A DNA stretch of 11,631 nt, from NCBI GenBank assembly GCA_002395605.1, contig DGXO01000001.1, forward strand, positions 2,572 to 14,202, in the 5' to 3' direction. A model generated the notes under the pieces. It was not told where the DNA came from, did no database searches, and saw only the letters and a list, made by a program, of their open reading frames with translations. The position numbers and the translations under genes were made by a program. The stretch is from Bacteroidales bacterium UBA4230. Its GTDB lineage: Bacteria > Bacteroidota > Bacteroidia > Bacteroidales > UBA932. The stretch's first letter is position 1, and every line of letters begins with the position of its first letter. Of this stretch, positions 1-8,131 are shown piece after piece.

Positions 1-608
1 TCACAGGCCTTGCAATTGGCTTTGCCGCCTTTGCTCAGAGCGCAGAGGAAATCCTTGCCCGCATGGAGAAGGTGATGGAACCCAGCTCCAAGAGTGATGC
101 CATTGTCATGACCATGGAGATGAAAATCCCCATCCTGGGCACCATGGGAACCCGTGTGTTCACTTACGGCGACAAGTCCAAAATGGTAATTGAAGCTGCA
201 GGAAAAGAGGGAATCACCTGGATGGACCACAAAAGCAGGACTAGCTGGACATACCTCAAGGAAAAGAACACGGTGACCATTGAGAACATGAAACCGGATG
301 AGAAGTCCGACTCCGACGACGCCGAAATGTTCAAGGGCGTGGCCGAAGGCTACGACGTCTCCATCAGGAAAGAGACCAGCGACCGCTGGTACATTGCCTG
401 CAAGAAGTCCAAGACCAACAAGACTAAGGACGACCCCAAAAACATGGAAATAGTGGTGGCTAAGGGCACCTACATGCCCATATCACTTTCGGCCAAGACA
501 TCCGGAGTCACCATGACCATGAAAGACATCGATTTCAATGTCACCGAGGCCGATGTCACCTTCAACCCCGCAGATTTCCCCGGAGTTACCATTGAAGACA
601 AGAGGTGA
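1..608 (+). CDS. LolA-like periplasmic outer-membrane lipoprotein carrier family protein (5' end missing)
   Basis: The reading frame is open from base 3 and continues past the left edge, so the first in-frame ATG visible (63) is probably not the start. Residues encoded before it (GLAIGFAAFAQSAEE) are the end of a signal peptide with likely cleavage after AFAQS or AFAQSA, so the mature protein is periplasmic. The rest is beta-strand rich, with a strand containing Met-Glu-Met-Lys after an N-terminal helix, and it ends with FNPADFPGVTIEDKR, the usual C-terminal pattern of LolA-like proteins in Bacteroidota. LolA-fold proteins bind acyl chains and carry lipoproteins across the periplasm, but many Bacteroidota paralogues have no proven cargo. 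The mature length of about 185 residues fits the family. Its stop overlaps the mntP start by 4 bases, so the two are probably translationally coupled. The family call is by pattern only; specific function is unknown. Confidence 0.72.
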   Translation, partial: TGLAIGFAAFAQSAEEILARMEKVMEPSSKSDAIVMTMEMKIPILGTMGTRVFTYGDKSKMVIEAAGKEGITWMDHKSRTSWTYLKEKNTVTIENMKPDEKSDSDDAEMFKGVAEGYDVSIRKETSDRWYIACKKSKTNKTKDDPKNMEIVVAKGTYMPISLSAKTSGVTMTMKDIDFNVTEADVTFNPADFPGVTIEDKR

Positions 609-1180
609 AAAGCACGGTTGAACTGATCCTGCTGGGCCTGGCCCTTGCAATGGACTGCTTCACGGTGTCCGTTGTTTGCGGCGTACTGGTCAGGAAACTA
701 AAGGCTGGCCTGATGCTCAGGCTGGCCTTTCTGTTTGGCTTTTTCCAGGCCCTGATGCCCCTTGCGGGCTGGTTTCTCACCAGCTGGTTCTACACCTATC
801 TTGAGGCCGTGGACCACTGGATAGCCTTCGGCCTGCTGCTTCTGATTGGTGTGGAGATGATTTCCGACGCTTTCAAAAAAGGCGAGGAAAAGTCCGTAGA
901 CCCTTACGGATTCAAGTCCCAGCTTCTTCTTGCAATTGCCACCAGCATAGACGCCCTGGCGGTGGGGATAAGCTTTGCCTGCACGGGTTACACCGCCGTC
1001 ACGCAGGTATTTCTGCCCATTTCAATTATCGGCGTCATTTCATTTGTCATGAGCCTCCTGGGCTTCTTCCTGGGGGTAAAATTCGGGGACGTGGTCACAA
1101 AAAAAATAAAGCCGGAAATCCTTGGAGGTGTCATCCTCATTGGAATCGGCTTTAAGATTTTGATAGAGCACCTGGGCTAG
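605..1180 (+). CDS. mntP: MntP manganese efflux pump
   Basis: This 191-residue, very hydrophobic protein with about six membrane segments matches the length of E. coli MntP (188 residues), an inner-membrane exporter that protects against excess Mn2+. Two pseudo-symmetric halves each carry the family signature: LALAMDCFTVSV with Asp17, and IATSIDALAVGISFA with Asp116. These correspond to the essential membrane Asp residues of the family. The halves are joined by a charged loop (KKGEEKSVDPYG, about 91-102). The start is GTG at 605, inside the GTGA that also contains the stop of the upstream gene. An AAGAGG just upstream could serve as a weak ribosome site. No manganese riboswitch is visible, since the operon promoter lies outside the window. 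Its stop at 1178-1180 overlaps the stop of the converging barrel gene in a shared CTAG. Confidence 0.93.
   Translation: MKSTVELILLGLALAMDCFTVSVVCGVLVRKLKAGLMLRLAFLFGFFQALMPLAGWFLTSWFYTYLEAVDHWIAFGLLLLIGVEMISDAFKKGEEKSVDPYGFKSQLLLAIATSIDALAVGISFACTGYTAVTQVFLPISIIGVISFVMSLLGFFLGVKFGDVVTKKIKPEILGGVILIGIGFKILIEHLG
1099..1154 (-). terminator. Probable intrinsic terminator of the three-gene minus-strand operon, antisense inside mntP
   Basis: On the minus strand the arms TAAAGCCG (1154-1147) and CGGCTTTA (1114-1107) form a perfect 8-bp stem, followed directly by eight T residues (1106-1099). The 32-base loop can fold further: GAGG (1138-1135) with CCTC (1128-1125), and GGA with TCC nearby. It begins 23 bases after the barrel gene's stop codon. 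The bases are all mntP coding sequence, so the hairpin could be chance, but stem plus U-tract in the correct orientation and distance argues for function. Confidence 0.6.
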
Positions 1181-2094
1181 AAACTGTATCCCAGGCCAAC
1201 TGCAAGGGTGTTTCCAAGAGCCTTGGAGGCGGTGAGCCAACTGAGGTCCAGCCGTAGGCCGTGCCAGTGCACTCCCAGGCCAAGCGCCAGATGGCTTGGA
1301 ATGACGTTGTTCTTTCCGGCCAGCCTGTATCCGGCGCGGGCGTAAAGCATCTTATTCCAGCTGTACTGCGCTCCGGCCGTAATGGCCAGGCTACCGCTGA
1401 AATATGCCTCAGCGTCCAGAAGAAGCCTTGTCTGATGTTTTTCGGCCGAATCCCACTCCCTTGTCCAGTCAAAGGCCACACGGGCCTCTGCGGGCTGGGA
1501 ATAGGCGTCTCCGCTCATATCCTTTACGGAAGTGCCTAAATTTGCAACGCCTGCCGAAACTCCAAACCCTGGAGCGGGAATCCAGTTCACAAAAAGGTCT
1601 GCGCTGAAACCGCTCTGCTTGTATTCGGCCGTGAGTTTCTGCATGGCATAACGGGCATTTACGCCAACGCTTAATCCGGAAGTAATGCCGAAACCTGCTC
1701 CAAGGGCAACTATGTGCGAAGACGGTTTATCCCCGCTCACAAGTTCCTGCCCCGCCTGGAAGGAGTATCCAACTGCAAGGCCGAACCTCTCTGCCGGCTT
1801 GAAGGATGCCGCAGCGCTCACTATATTTGTCTTCCCCGCACCGGGCGCCCAAAGGCGGTACGACACCGCAGCATCGGCCTTCCCAAGGGTAAAGGGGAGT
1901 GCCGAAGCCCCGGAAAACGCCGTATAAGCGCCGGTCTCGACAAATGAAGCCCCCGCACCGGCCATTCCAGACACTTCAGGGTCCAGGCCGATACGCGTAA
2001 ACGGCAGAGCTCCCGTTCCCTGAGCTAGCAGGGAACGGAAACATACTGCCATAAGAAGGGCTGTTGCAAGGAGCTTTTTCCTACATCCAGCCAT
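1177..2094 (-). CDS. PorV/PorQ-family outer-membrane beta-barrel protein
   Basis: I choose the ATG at 2094 (305 residues). An in-frame ATG at 2118 would add eight residues unlike a signal peptide, whereas 2094 gives MAGCRKKLLATALLMAVCF followed by SLLAQ and a likely cleavage. The mature protein begins GTGALPFTRIGLDPEVSGMAGAG, resembling the start of PorV/PorQ proteins (ALPFL, then a D..S.GM.G.G motif). It continues as alternating amphipathic strands, with many Gly and aromatic residues, to a terminal GLGYSF ending in Phe, the usual barrel end. In known type IX secretion, PorV shuttles cargo and PorQ belongs to the attachment complex; this paralogue's role is unknown. The start lies 14 bases inside the upstream gene, suggesting translational coupling and a role for the lipoproteins made just before it. 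The alternative is an unrelated FadL-like barrel. Confidence 0.7.
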   Translation of the reverse strand: MAGCRKKLLATALLMAVCFRSLLAQGTGALPFTRIGLDPEVSGMAGAGASFVETGAYTAFSGASALPFTLGKADAAVSYRLWAPGAGKTNIVSAAASFKPAERFGLAVGYSFQAGQELVSGDKPSSHIVALGAGFGITSGLSVGVNARYAMQKLTAEYKQSGFSADLFVNWIPAPGFGVSAGVANLGTSVKDMSGDAYSQPAEARVAFDWTREWDSAEKHQTRLLLDAEAYFSGSLAITAGAQYSWNKMLYARAGYRLAGKNNVIPSHLALGLGVHWHGLRLDLSWLTASKALGNTLAVGLGYSF

Positions 2095-5000
2095 AGTCGT
2101 CGGTGGTGTAAGTCTCAAGGTTCAGACCCACGATGAGAACGCTCTCTCCGTCATTTCCACCAACGGTGAGGGTAACCTTGTCACCGTCTACCAGGCCGCC
2201 GCTGGAGGTACCTGAAGTGGGGCCGAAGAAGTAGAGGATGGAGTCACCGTCACCGTCAATCACAACTGCGCCGTCCTTGTAGGTGGCGTTCTCTACTGTA
2301 GTGTAGGGGTTCTCGGAGCAGTAGTTGTTGTCGGAGTGGTTGTACACCTTCTTGCCATCTGCACGGCTCACGGTTACAGTGGGCTTGCCGCCAATACCAA
2401 GGGCAAACAGGCGCAGGGCCTTGCGGTTGCCGTTGGAAGTGATGGTGATGGTGGAACCTGCAGGAACCTCGAAGGCCTTCACGCTGTTGGCGAAGTTGAC
2501 GGTAAGGTCAATTTCCTTTGCGCCGGTGCCAAGCTCGTAGCCTGAAATGTAGCTGTAGCGGTTGTAGGTGAGTTCCTTGGTAGGATTCTTGGCTGCGAAT
2601 ACGGAGAACTCTGTATCGGCAAGGACCTCAAGGGTCTCGGGGAGAGTATTTCCGCTGCCGATGATAAGGAGGGTGAACTCAGGGTTGCCGGTAAGGTCAA
2701 TCTTCTTGAGGGCGGCGGACTTCACGATAGAAGTGATGTCAAGCTGCTTGAAAGCGTTGTTGGAAAGATTGATTTCGGCAAGGGCGGTCTGGGAAGCGCT
2801 CACGCTGTAGGCCGAAAGCTTGTTGTAGGATACATCCACCTTCTCAAGCTTGCCGAAGCCGCTGAACGCTACGCTTGTAAGGGCGTTGTGGCTTACGTTC
2901 ACTTCCTTCACGGCCGAAGCGCTGGTAAGGTTCACGCTTGTAAGGGCGTTTCCGGAAAGGTTCACATACTCTACCGTAGAGCAGTAAGGCATGGAGAAGC
3001 TGCCGCTGAGCTGGTTGTCACTGAGGTCCAGATAGCTCACCTTTGCATAGTATGAAGGGGCGGTGAACTTGGCGATCTTGTTGCCTGCGGCCTCAAGGTG
3101 AAGGTTCTGGTTAAGGGCGGTGTAGCTTGAGCCGATTGAAAGCTCCGTGAGCTTGTTCTTGTTGATGCTGAGCCATGAGAGCTTGGGCCATGCAAGGACG
3201 TCGAAGCTTGTGAAGCCGTTGCCGTCCAGGATGAGTTTCTCAATGGGGAAGGCCTCAAGACCCTTGAGGTCTCCATCCACAAGGCCGCGCTCTGCAAGGT
3301 CGAGTTCCTTCACGGCCTCGGCTTCGGCGGCGTCAATTGCACCGTCTCCGTCTTTGTCGAACTTACCAAGGATGAGTTTCTTCACAAACGGCTCTGCAAT
3401 GCCTTCAGCAAAGTCTCCAACAACGGGTTCGTCTCCGCCTTCAACTTCCACCTCCGTTACCTTTACGGTTTTGACCGCGCCGGTGTCGGGATCCATGTGA
3501 TAGCTGGTCCAGTTCCAGGAAGCGGTGCTGGTGCCCTTAGGGACAATCACTTCTTCAAGGACGTTGGAGTAGAGGCTTACGGAAGTGAGCTTGGTGGCCT
3601 TCCTTACGTCAAGCACCTTCAGGGAGTTGGATGCTCCGGTACCGTAAGAACCAATGGAGATGCTGGTAAGAAGGGGAGAGTTGCTGAGGTCTATTGTCTC
3701 CATCTGGGTGGCGGCCGCAGCAAAGCTGGTAAGCTTGGTGAGCTTGGAAAGATCCAGGCTTGTGAAGGCGGCGTTGTCAACGCTCAGTGAGGTGAGAAGA
3801 GGCTCCTCAGGGAGGGTGAGAGTCTTAAGAGTGCTGCAGCCAACCGTGGCCGAAGTAAGCTTGGTGTTCTTGCTGAGGTCAAGGGCGGCAAGCTTGGCTC
3901 CGTAGCAGGAGATGCCTTCAAGGGCGGGGCAGCCGGTTACGTCAAGCTCAGTGAGAGCGGTGTTGTAGGCGTAGAGGCCGGTAAGTGCGGGGGCGCTGCC
4001 AAGCTTCAAAGTCTCGATGGCGGTCATACCGCCAATCTGGACGGTCTTGAGAGCGTGGAGGTCACTGAGATCCAGGCTTGTGAGAACGGTCTGGGCGCCA
4101 TAGCTCTTGGTGATTGTAACCTCCTGGAGCTGCTTGTTCTTGGAAAGGTCCAGGGACTCAAGCTTTGCGGTGGCGCTGACGGTAATCTTCTTAAGGTTGT
4201 AGAAGCACTCGATACCCTTAAGGGAAGTGTAGTCGGTGCTGATATTGAGTTCCGTCACCTTTGCGGCCTCGGAGGCGTCCACCTTCAGGTTCTCGTTGTA
4301 GTCTGCGGCGGGAGAGTTGTACAGAACCCAGTTCTTGAAGGAATTGTCCTCGAAGACGGGGAACTCGTAAACGCCGCTTTCCTGCTTCACGGTGAAGCTC
4401 TGGATAACTGCGCCGCTCATGTCCTTGATCTCTACAAGGGCGCTGCGGGTGGCGGGAGTGTCGTTTTTCTCTACGGAGAAGACAATCTTCTCATTACGGA
4501 CCTCACCGGCCTTAGTGATGGCGTAGGAGAGCCAGTACTGGGCGGCTTCCTCAATTTCCACGGTGTAGTCTACGTTGGTTACAACGGGAACTTCAAGGTC
4601 TCCACCGGCGGTGGGAGCCTCGGAAACGGGAGCGGTGGCAGTGAGGGTACCTCCGTTGAATACCAGGGAGCGGATGTCGGAGCGGCCCTTGCCGTCTACG
4701 GCATACACAATCACCTTGGCTTTCTTTTCGGCACCGGCGGTAACCTTGAGGGTACCGGAAGCTGCATCGGCAGCCAAAACTTCGGCCCACCAGTCTCCGC
4801 TTGCAACGGCGTCTACGCGGGAAGTGCCGCTGCCTACGCCAACAAGGGTGTAGGGGATTTCGGTGGTGGCGTCTTTCACAACGTCAATCACCTTGGTGTC
4901 GTCTATCTTGAGGGAGAACTCCACAAACTTGTCAATTGCAAGCTTGGAGCCGTCCGTGAGGGTGAACACAACCTGGTCCTTGGTTTCCTTTACGGCGGAG

Positions 5001-5653
5001 AACACGGCGTCGCCGGTATTTTCGGCCTGTGTCTGTGCAGGGCCTACGATGTCCCAGTTTTCACCGTTGTCATAGGATACTTCCCAGTTGCCCTCGTTGA
5101 TGCGGAGCTGGGGAGTGATGCCGTTGTCGCCTTTTGCGCCGGCCTCACCGTCCTTACCGTCGTTGCCGGTGACGGGGATGGGCTGGTTGTTGGCGTCTAC
5201 AAGGAACTCTCCGTTGATGGTCCAGTAAAGGATTCCGCCGGATTCCTTTACGCCGATGACAGGGGTGCTGCCATCCTCACCTTTCTCGCCCTGCACACCC
5301 TGCACACCCTGCACACCCTGGTCACCCTGCTCACCTTTTTCACCATGGTAGATGGTAATCTTGGAGTTGTCGGTGAATTCAATTGTGTAGCCGATTATCT
5401 CTCCGGCAGAGTTCTTCACATCCGTGACGGCCTTTACATAGACATTCTCCTGAAGGGCCTTCACAATGCTCTGGAGGCCTTCGATGTTGGAGTTGATCTT
5501 GGACACGGCGTCCTGCAGGTCCTTGACATTCTTCTGAAGTTCAGCGATGTCCTTTTCCTGCTGGTCCAGACGGCTCACAATTGCGGAGTCGTTGTAGCAG
5601 CCCGTTACCATTATGGCAGCGGCGGCCATGCAAATTAGTAGTTGTTTTTTCAT
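2081..5653 (-). CDS. Large surface lipoprotein: coiled coil, collagen-like repeats, BACON-like domain, two EF-hand plus leucine-rich-repeat modules
   Basis: Residues 1-19 are a lipoprotein signal ending VTGC (Cys19). A coiled coil (about 25-70) resembles the DUF4988-type N-terminus of Bacteroidales lipoproteins. Gly-X-Y triplets follow at 104-128 and 163-178. A BACON-like beta domain lies near 334-426, possibly preceded by a related domain (245-333). Then come two copies of one unit: an EF-hand-like loop (451-462, D.N.N....D..E; and 766-777, DKDGDGAIDAAE) running straight into a leucine-rich-repeat array (about 464-705 and 779-995). Array 1 has LxxLDLS repeats of about 21 residues; array 2 has the Asn-bearing LDLSxNxL form. 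Residues about 1045-1190 form a Gly/Thr-rich beta domain I do not recognise. The start is 18 bases after the upstream stop, in an A-rich leader. It is probably a cell-surface binding protein; the ligand is unknown. No enzymatic motif was seen. Confidence 0.85.
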   Translation of the reverse strand: MKKQLLICMAAAAIMVTGCYNDSAIVSRLDQQEKDIAELQKNVKDLQDAVSKINSNIEGLQSIVKALQENVYVKAVTDVKNSAGEIIGYTIEFTDNSKITIYHGEKGEQGDQGVQGVQGVQGEKGEDGSTPVIGVKESGGILYWTINGEFLVDANNQPIPVTGNDGKDGEAGAKGDNGITPQLRINEGNWEVSYDNGENWDIVGPAQTQAENTGDAVFSAVKETKDQVVFTLTDGSKLAIDKFVEFSLKIDDTKVIDVVKDATTEIPYTLVGVGSGTSRVDAVASGDWWAEVLAADAASGTLKVTAGAEKKAKVIVYAVDGKGRSDIRSLVFNGGTLTATAPVSEAPTAGGDLEVPVVTNVDYTVEIEEAAQYWLSYAITKAGEVRNEKIVFSVEKNDTPATRSALVEIKDMSGAVIQSFTVKQESGVYEFPVFEDNSFKNWVLYNSPAADYNENLKVDASEAAKVTELNISTDYTSLKGIECFYNLKKITVSATAKLESLDLSKNKQLQEVTITKSYGAQTVLTSLDLSDLHALKTVQIGGMTAIETLKLGSAPALTGLYAYNTALTELDVTGCPALEGISCYGAKLAALDLSKNTKLTSATVGCSTLKTLTLPEEPLLTSLSVDNAAFTSLDLSKLTKLTSFAAAATQMETIDLSNSPLLTSISIGSYGTGASNSLKVLDVRKATKLTSVSLYSNVLEEVIVPKGTSTASWNWTSYHMDPDTGAVKTVKVTEVEVEGGDEPVVGDFAEGIAEPFVKKLILGKFDKDGDGAIDAAEAEAVKELDLAERGLVDGDLKGLEAFPIEKLILDGNGFTSFDVLAWPKLSWLSINKNKLTELSIGSSYTALNQNLHLEAAGNKIAKFTAPSYYAKVSYLDLSDNQLSGSFSMPYCSTVEYVNLSGNALTSVNLTSASAVKEVNVSHNALTSVAFSGFGKLEKVDVSYNKLSAYSVSASQTALAEINLSNNAFKQLDITSIVKSAALKKIDLTGNPEFTLLIIGSGNTLPETLEVLADTEFSVFAAKNPTKELTYNRYSYISGYELGTGAKEIDLTVNFANSVKAFEVPAGSTITITSNGNRKALRLFALGIGGKPTVTVSRADGKKVYNHSDNNYCSENPYTTVENATYKDGAVVIDGDGDSILYFFGPTSGTSSGGLVDGDKVTLTVGGNDGESVLIVGLNLETYTTDDYGWM
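5282..5335 (-). repeat. 9-bp tandem repeat encoding Gly-Val-Gln collagen-like triplets
   Basis: On the plus strand CTGCACACC occurs three times without change (5291-5317), followed by degenerate units CTGGTCACC and CTGCTCACC. On the coding strand each 9-bp unit encodes one Gly-X-Gln triplet, so gain or loss of units keeps the reading frame and changes the length of the collagen-like stalk. Confidence 0.85.
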
Positions 5654-5671
5654 TGTGTTATTGTTTGTGTA

Positions 5672-8131
5672 TTATTTGTCTGTGTGGATACGGTAGATCT
5701 GCATCTGACCGGTCTGTGCGGGGCTGGACCAGAAGTCGTAGGCCTTGGTGTAGCCAACCTCGTACTTGCCTGTTTCCTCTCCAACCGGCACAGGTACCGG
5801 AATCACGTATTCGTAGTGCCAGGGACCGTAGTTGCCCTCCGCGTCTTCGGCCCATCCGGAGATGGTCCATGGCCAATGGTCCACAATGTCTCCTTCTTCG
5901 TCAACCCACTTGTAGTTGGCTGTTGCGCCGTACCACCAGGGACGGGTGCGGAAGAAGCGCTGGTCCTGCATGGCAGACCCGGCGACATTCGGATTCATGT
6001 CCAGGGTCATGAGGTAGTACAGGCCGCCTTCGTTCTGGAAGTTCTCCTTAGGAGGCCACATGCCAAGGTACCAGTGCACGGCATTGTCCGTAGGAGTCAG
6101 GCGGAGCACCATGATGCAGTCTCCGTCGTAATCGGCGTGGGGGAATAGCCTGGAATCAAGCTCTGCGAGGTCTTCTCCGCGGAAGAATTCATAGGTATAG
6201 GAGAAGTCTGCGGTGCTCTTGCCGATGGGCGGGGCGGGAACGTAAACCTGCCACTCGTACATCTGGGTGGTATAGGTTCCGGCATAGCCGAACACCAGGA
6301 TGGTGTATTCCGTGTCCGGAGTCACGTGCTGGTGGAGGGTGCGGGTGCCGTGATATGTATTATAGAGGATTTCGTCCTCGTAGTACTCCTCAATCTCGTG
6401 CATGATTTCGGCCTCCTTGAGGGAGCCGTCCGCGTTGCGGTAGTGCACAAGCTCTGAGCTCTCAATCACAAACGGCATCCAGTATTCGTCCGCGATTTCC
6501 GGGATTACGGTGTAGTCAAGGCCAAGCCAGGTGTTGGTCTCTATGTTAATCTGGAAGTGGTTGTTGGACTCTCCGGGCTCTGCGGTGGTTACGTCAATGG
6601 CGTCCACAGCGGTGGAACGTATGCCGAAGTTGTCTACGCCGAATACGTAGATCCTGTATTCGTGGCGGGGCTGGAAGGTCCAGCCTTCGTCGCGGCGGCC
6701 CCAGATTTCACGGACGCCCGCGCCCATGCCGGGGAGGTTCTCCCAGCTGAGGTTGGGGACGTCGTAGTAGCCCTGCTCAATGCGCTGGGACTCCATGTTT
6801 ATGATACGCTGGGCCGCTTGTTCGTCCGTGTAACCTGCCATGCGGGATTTCTCCACAAACGCAACATAGTAGCGGGTGTTCAGGTTGGTGGGAGTAACCT
6901 TTACCTGAATATCCATATCCTCTATTTTAAGGACATCAATCTGGAAGCGGCAGTTGTCCACAATCTCGTAGTCCTTGGTGCGGAAGGTGAACACTTCCTT
7001 GGGCTCCGTTGTGGCCTCCATGTCAAGGTTCATGCCCCATGCAACCACGGAGTAATTAGTGCCGGGCATGAGGTCCGTGGCCTGCATCACTTCCTCTCCG
7101 TGGCAGAGGATCTGCTCTGCGGTGTAGCGGTTGAGGAGAGTCTTGGCATTTGCGATGCTGTTTTTGAGGACATCGGCATAGGTTGTGCTCTGAAGCTGGA
7201 TCTCAGAGACCCAGTCCATGTACCAGTACTCCGTGTTGTTGGAGGGCTTTACGGTAAGGAGGGCGTAGTTTTCCGTGACATCAGTTGCGACTCCGGTGAA
7301 ACTGAGCTCTGAATCAGACGAGAAGCCCGTGTGGAAGGTATAGATGCAGATGGGGGTCTTGCGCTCTGCGGAGTCGTCGTCCTTCATGCCGTATACCACA
7401 AACACATAGTCTGAATCCACGGACAGGGTGGAGTAGGGCATGGTTACGCTCTCTTCCTTGCTGTACATGCTCTGGAGCATGGTGAAAAGCTGTCCAAGAG
7501 GATGGCCGTGCTGCTTTGACAGGGCATTGAGGTAAGCGACGTCGGACTGGTAAAGGGCATCCCCGTATGCAAAGTCCCCAATCTTGTTAGGGTCGTCTTT
7601 TACATATTTCTCAAAGACATCCTTGTCCAGCACCTCAAAGAAATAACCGCCGTTATACCCCGTTTTGCGGGTAACGGTGACGGTTATGCCGAAGGGGCCA
7701 ACGGTGCCGGGGGTAATCTCAAACTCAGGGTAAACCCATTTTTCCTGGGTAATGTTTACGGTGACGGCCTGCGCTCCGGAATAACTGAGCTCCACTTTGG
7801 CCGAACGTGCATTGGAAAGGTTGTCCGTTACGGTAACAGGAATACCGGCTTCCGTTGCCGCACCCACAGAAATCCATTCGGAAGCCTCCAGAAGGCGGGC
7901 TTCCACGGCCTTACCTTCCACGGGATTCTCCACGGTTACAGGCAGCACATAGGTGCCGGCCTGGGCCAAGACGCTGAAGGCATCGGCCTTGATAACAGGG
8001 GTTTCAACTGTAGGTTTGGGATCCGGTTTAGTGTTATCCTTCTCTTCTTCCTTTGGTTCCGGTTTGGAACATGCGCACATCATTGCGGCTATGGCAAATA
8101 GTGCTGCTACTCTAACTTGTTTAATGGTCAT
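5672..8131 (-). CDS. Large lipoprotein with BACON-like domain and about five Fn3-like repeats
   Basis: A signal peptide ends in the lipobox-like MCAC with Cys21, followed by a charged Pro/Glu/Lys linker (23-45), as in surface-exposed Bacteroidota lipoproteins. Residues about 46-131 look like a BACON domain (ending VTVNITQEKW). The rest repeats a beta-sandwich unit at about 136-270, 273-386, 395-516, 526-633 and a more divergent 642-800. Units 1-4 end with a Y.(I/V)..(Y/W/F)G strand: DYVFVVYG, NYSVVAWG, EYRIYVFG, EYTILVFG. Each of these units has a helical insert before that strand, for example 317-342 and 435-454. No catalytic motif is visible. It is first in a three-gene operon; the start is in the inner copy of a 19-bp tandem duplication. 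The ATG at 8131 is the only sensible start because the frame meets a TGA just upstream. Function is unknown; a carbohydrate- or protein-binding surface role is inferred. Confidence 0.8.
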   Translation of the reverse strand: MTIKQVRVAALFAIAAMMCACSKPEPKEEEKDNTKPDPKPTVETPVIKADAFSVLAQAGTYVLPVTVENPVEGKAVEARLLEASEWISVGAATEAGIPVTVTDNLSNARSAKVELSYSGAQAVTVNITQEKWVYPEFEITPGTVGPFGITVTVTRKTGYNGGYFFEVLDKDVFEKYVKDDPNKIGDFAYGDALYQSDVAYLNALSKQHGHPLGQLFTMLQSMYSKEESVTMPYSTLSVDSDYVFVVYGMKDDDSAERKTPICIYTFHTGFSSDSELSFTGVATDVTENYALLTVKPSNNTEYWYMDWVSEIQLQSTTYADVLKNSIANAKTLLNRYTAEQILCHGEEVMQATDLMPGTNYSVVAWGMNLDMEATTEPKEVFTFRTKDYEIVDNCRFQIDVLKIEDMDIQVKVTPTNLNTRYYVAFVEKSRMAGYTDEQAAQRIINMESQRIEQGYYDVPNLSWENLPGMGAGVREIWGRRDEGWTFQPRHEYRIYVFGVDNFGIRSTAVDAIDVTTAEPGESNNHFQINIETNTWLGLDYTVIPEIADEYWMPFVIESSELVHYRNADGSLKEAEIMHEIEEYYEDEILYNTYHGTRTLHQHVTPDTEYTILVFGYAGTYTTQMYEWQVYVPAPPIGKSTADFSYTYEFFRGEDLAELDSRLFPHADYDGDCIMVLRLTPTDNAVHWYLGMWPPKENFQNEGGLYYLMTLDMNPNVAGSAMQDQRFFRTRPWWYGATANYKWVDEEGDIVDHWPWTISGWAEDAEGNYGPWHYEYVIPVPVPVGEETGKYEVGYTKAYDFWSSPAQTGQMQIYRIHTDK

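Noticed and set aside
5270..5344. CRISPR-like or regulatory DNA repeat
   Set aside because: The 9-bp periodicity is in phase with codons and encodes Gly-X-Y triplets, so it is a protein repeat.
4055..5638. 527-codon open frame on the plus strand, opposite the LRR lipoprotein gene
   Set aside because: It is codon-aligned antisense to the real gene and stays open because that gene almost never uses TTA, CTA or TCA codons. Its product has no signal peptide or domain logic and merely mirrors the repeats.
6557..7312. 251-codon plus-strand open frame opposite the Fn3-like lipoprotein
   Set aside because: Codon-aligned antisense shadow; no promoter and no recognisable protein features.
2081..8131. 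Polysaccharide utilisation locus
   Set aside because: There is no SusC-like or SusD-like gene and no carbohydrate-active enzyme in the window, only lipoproteins with generic binding-type domains.
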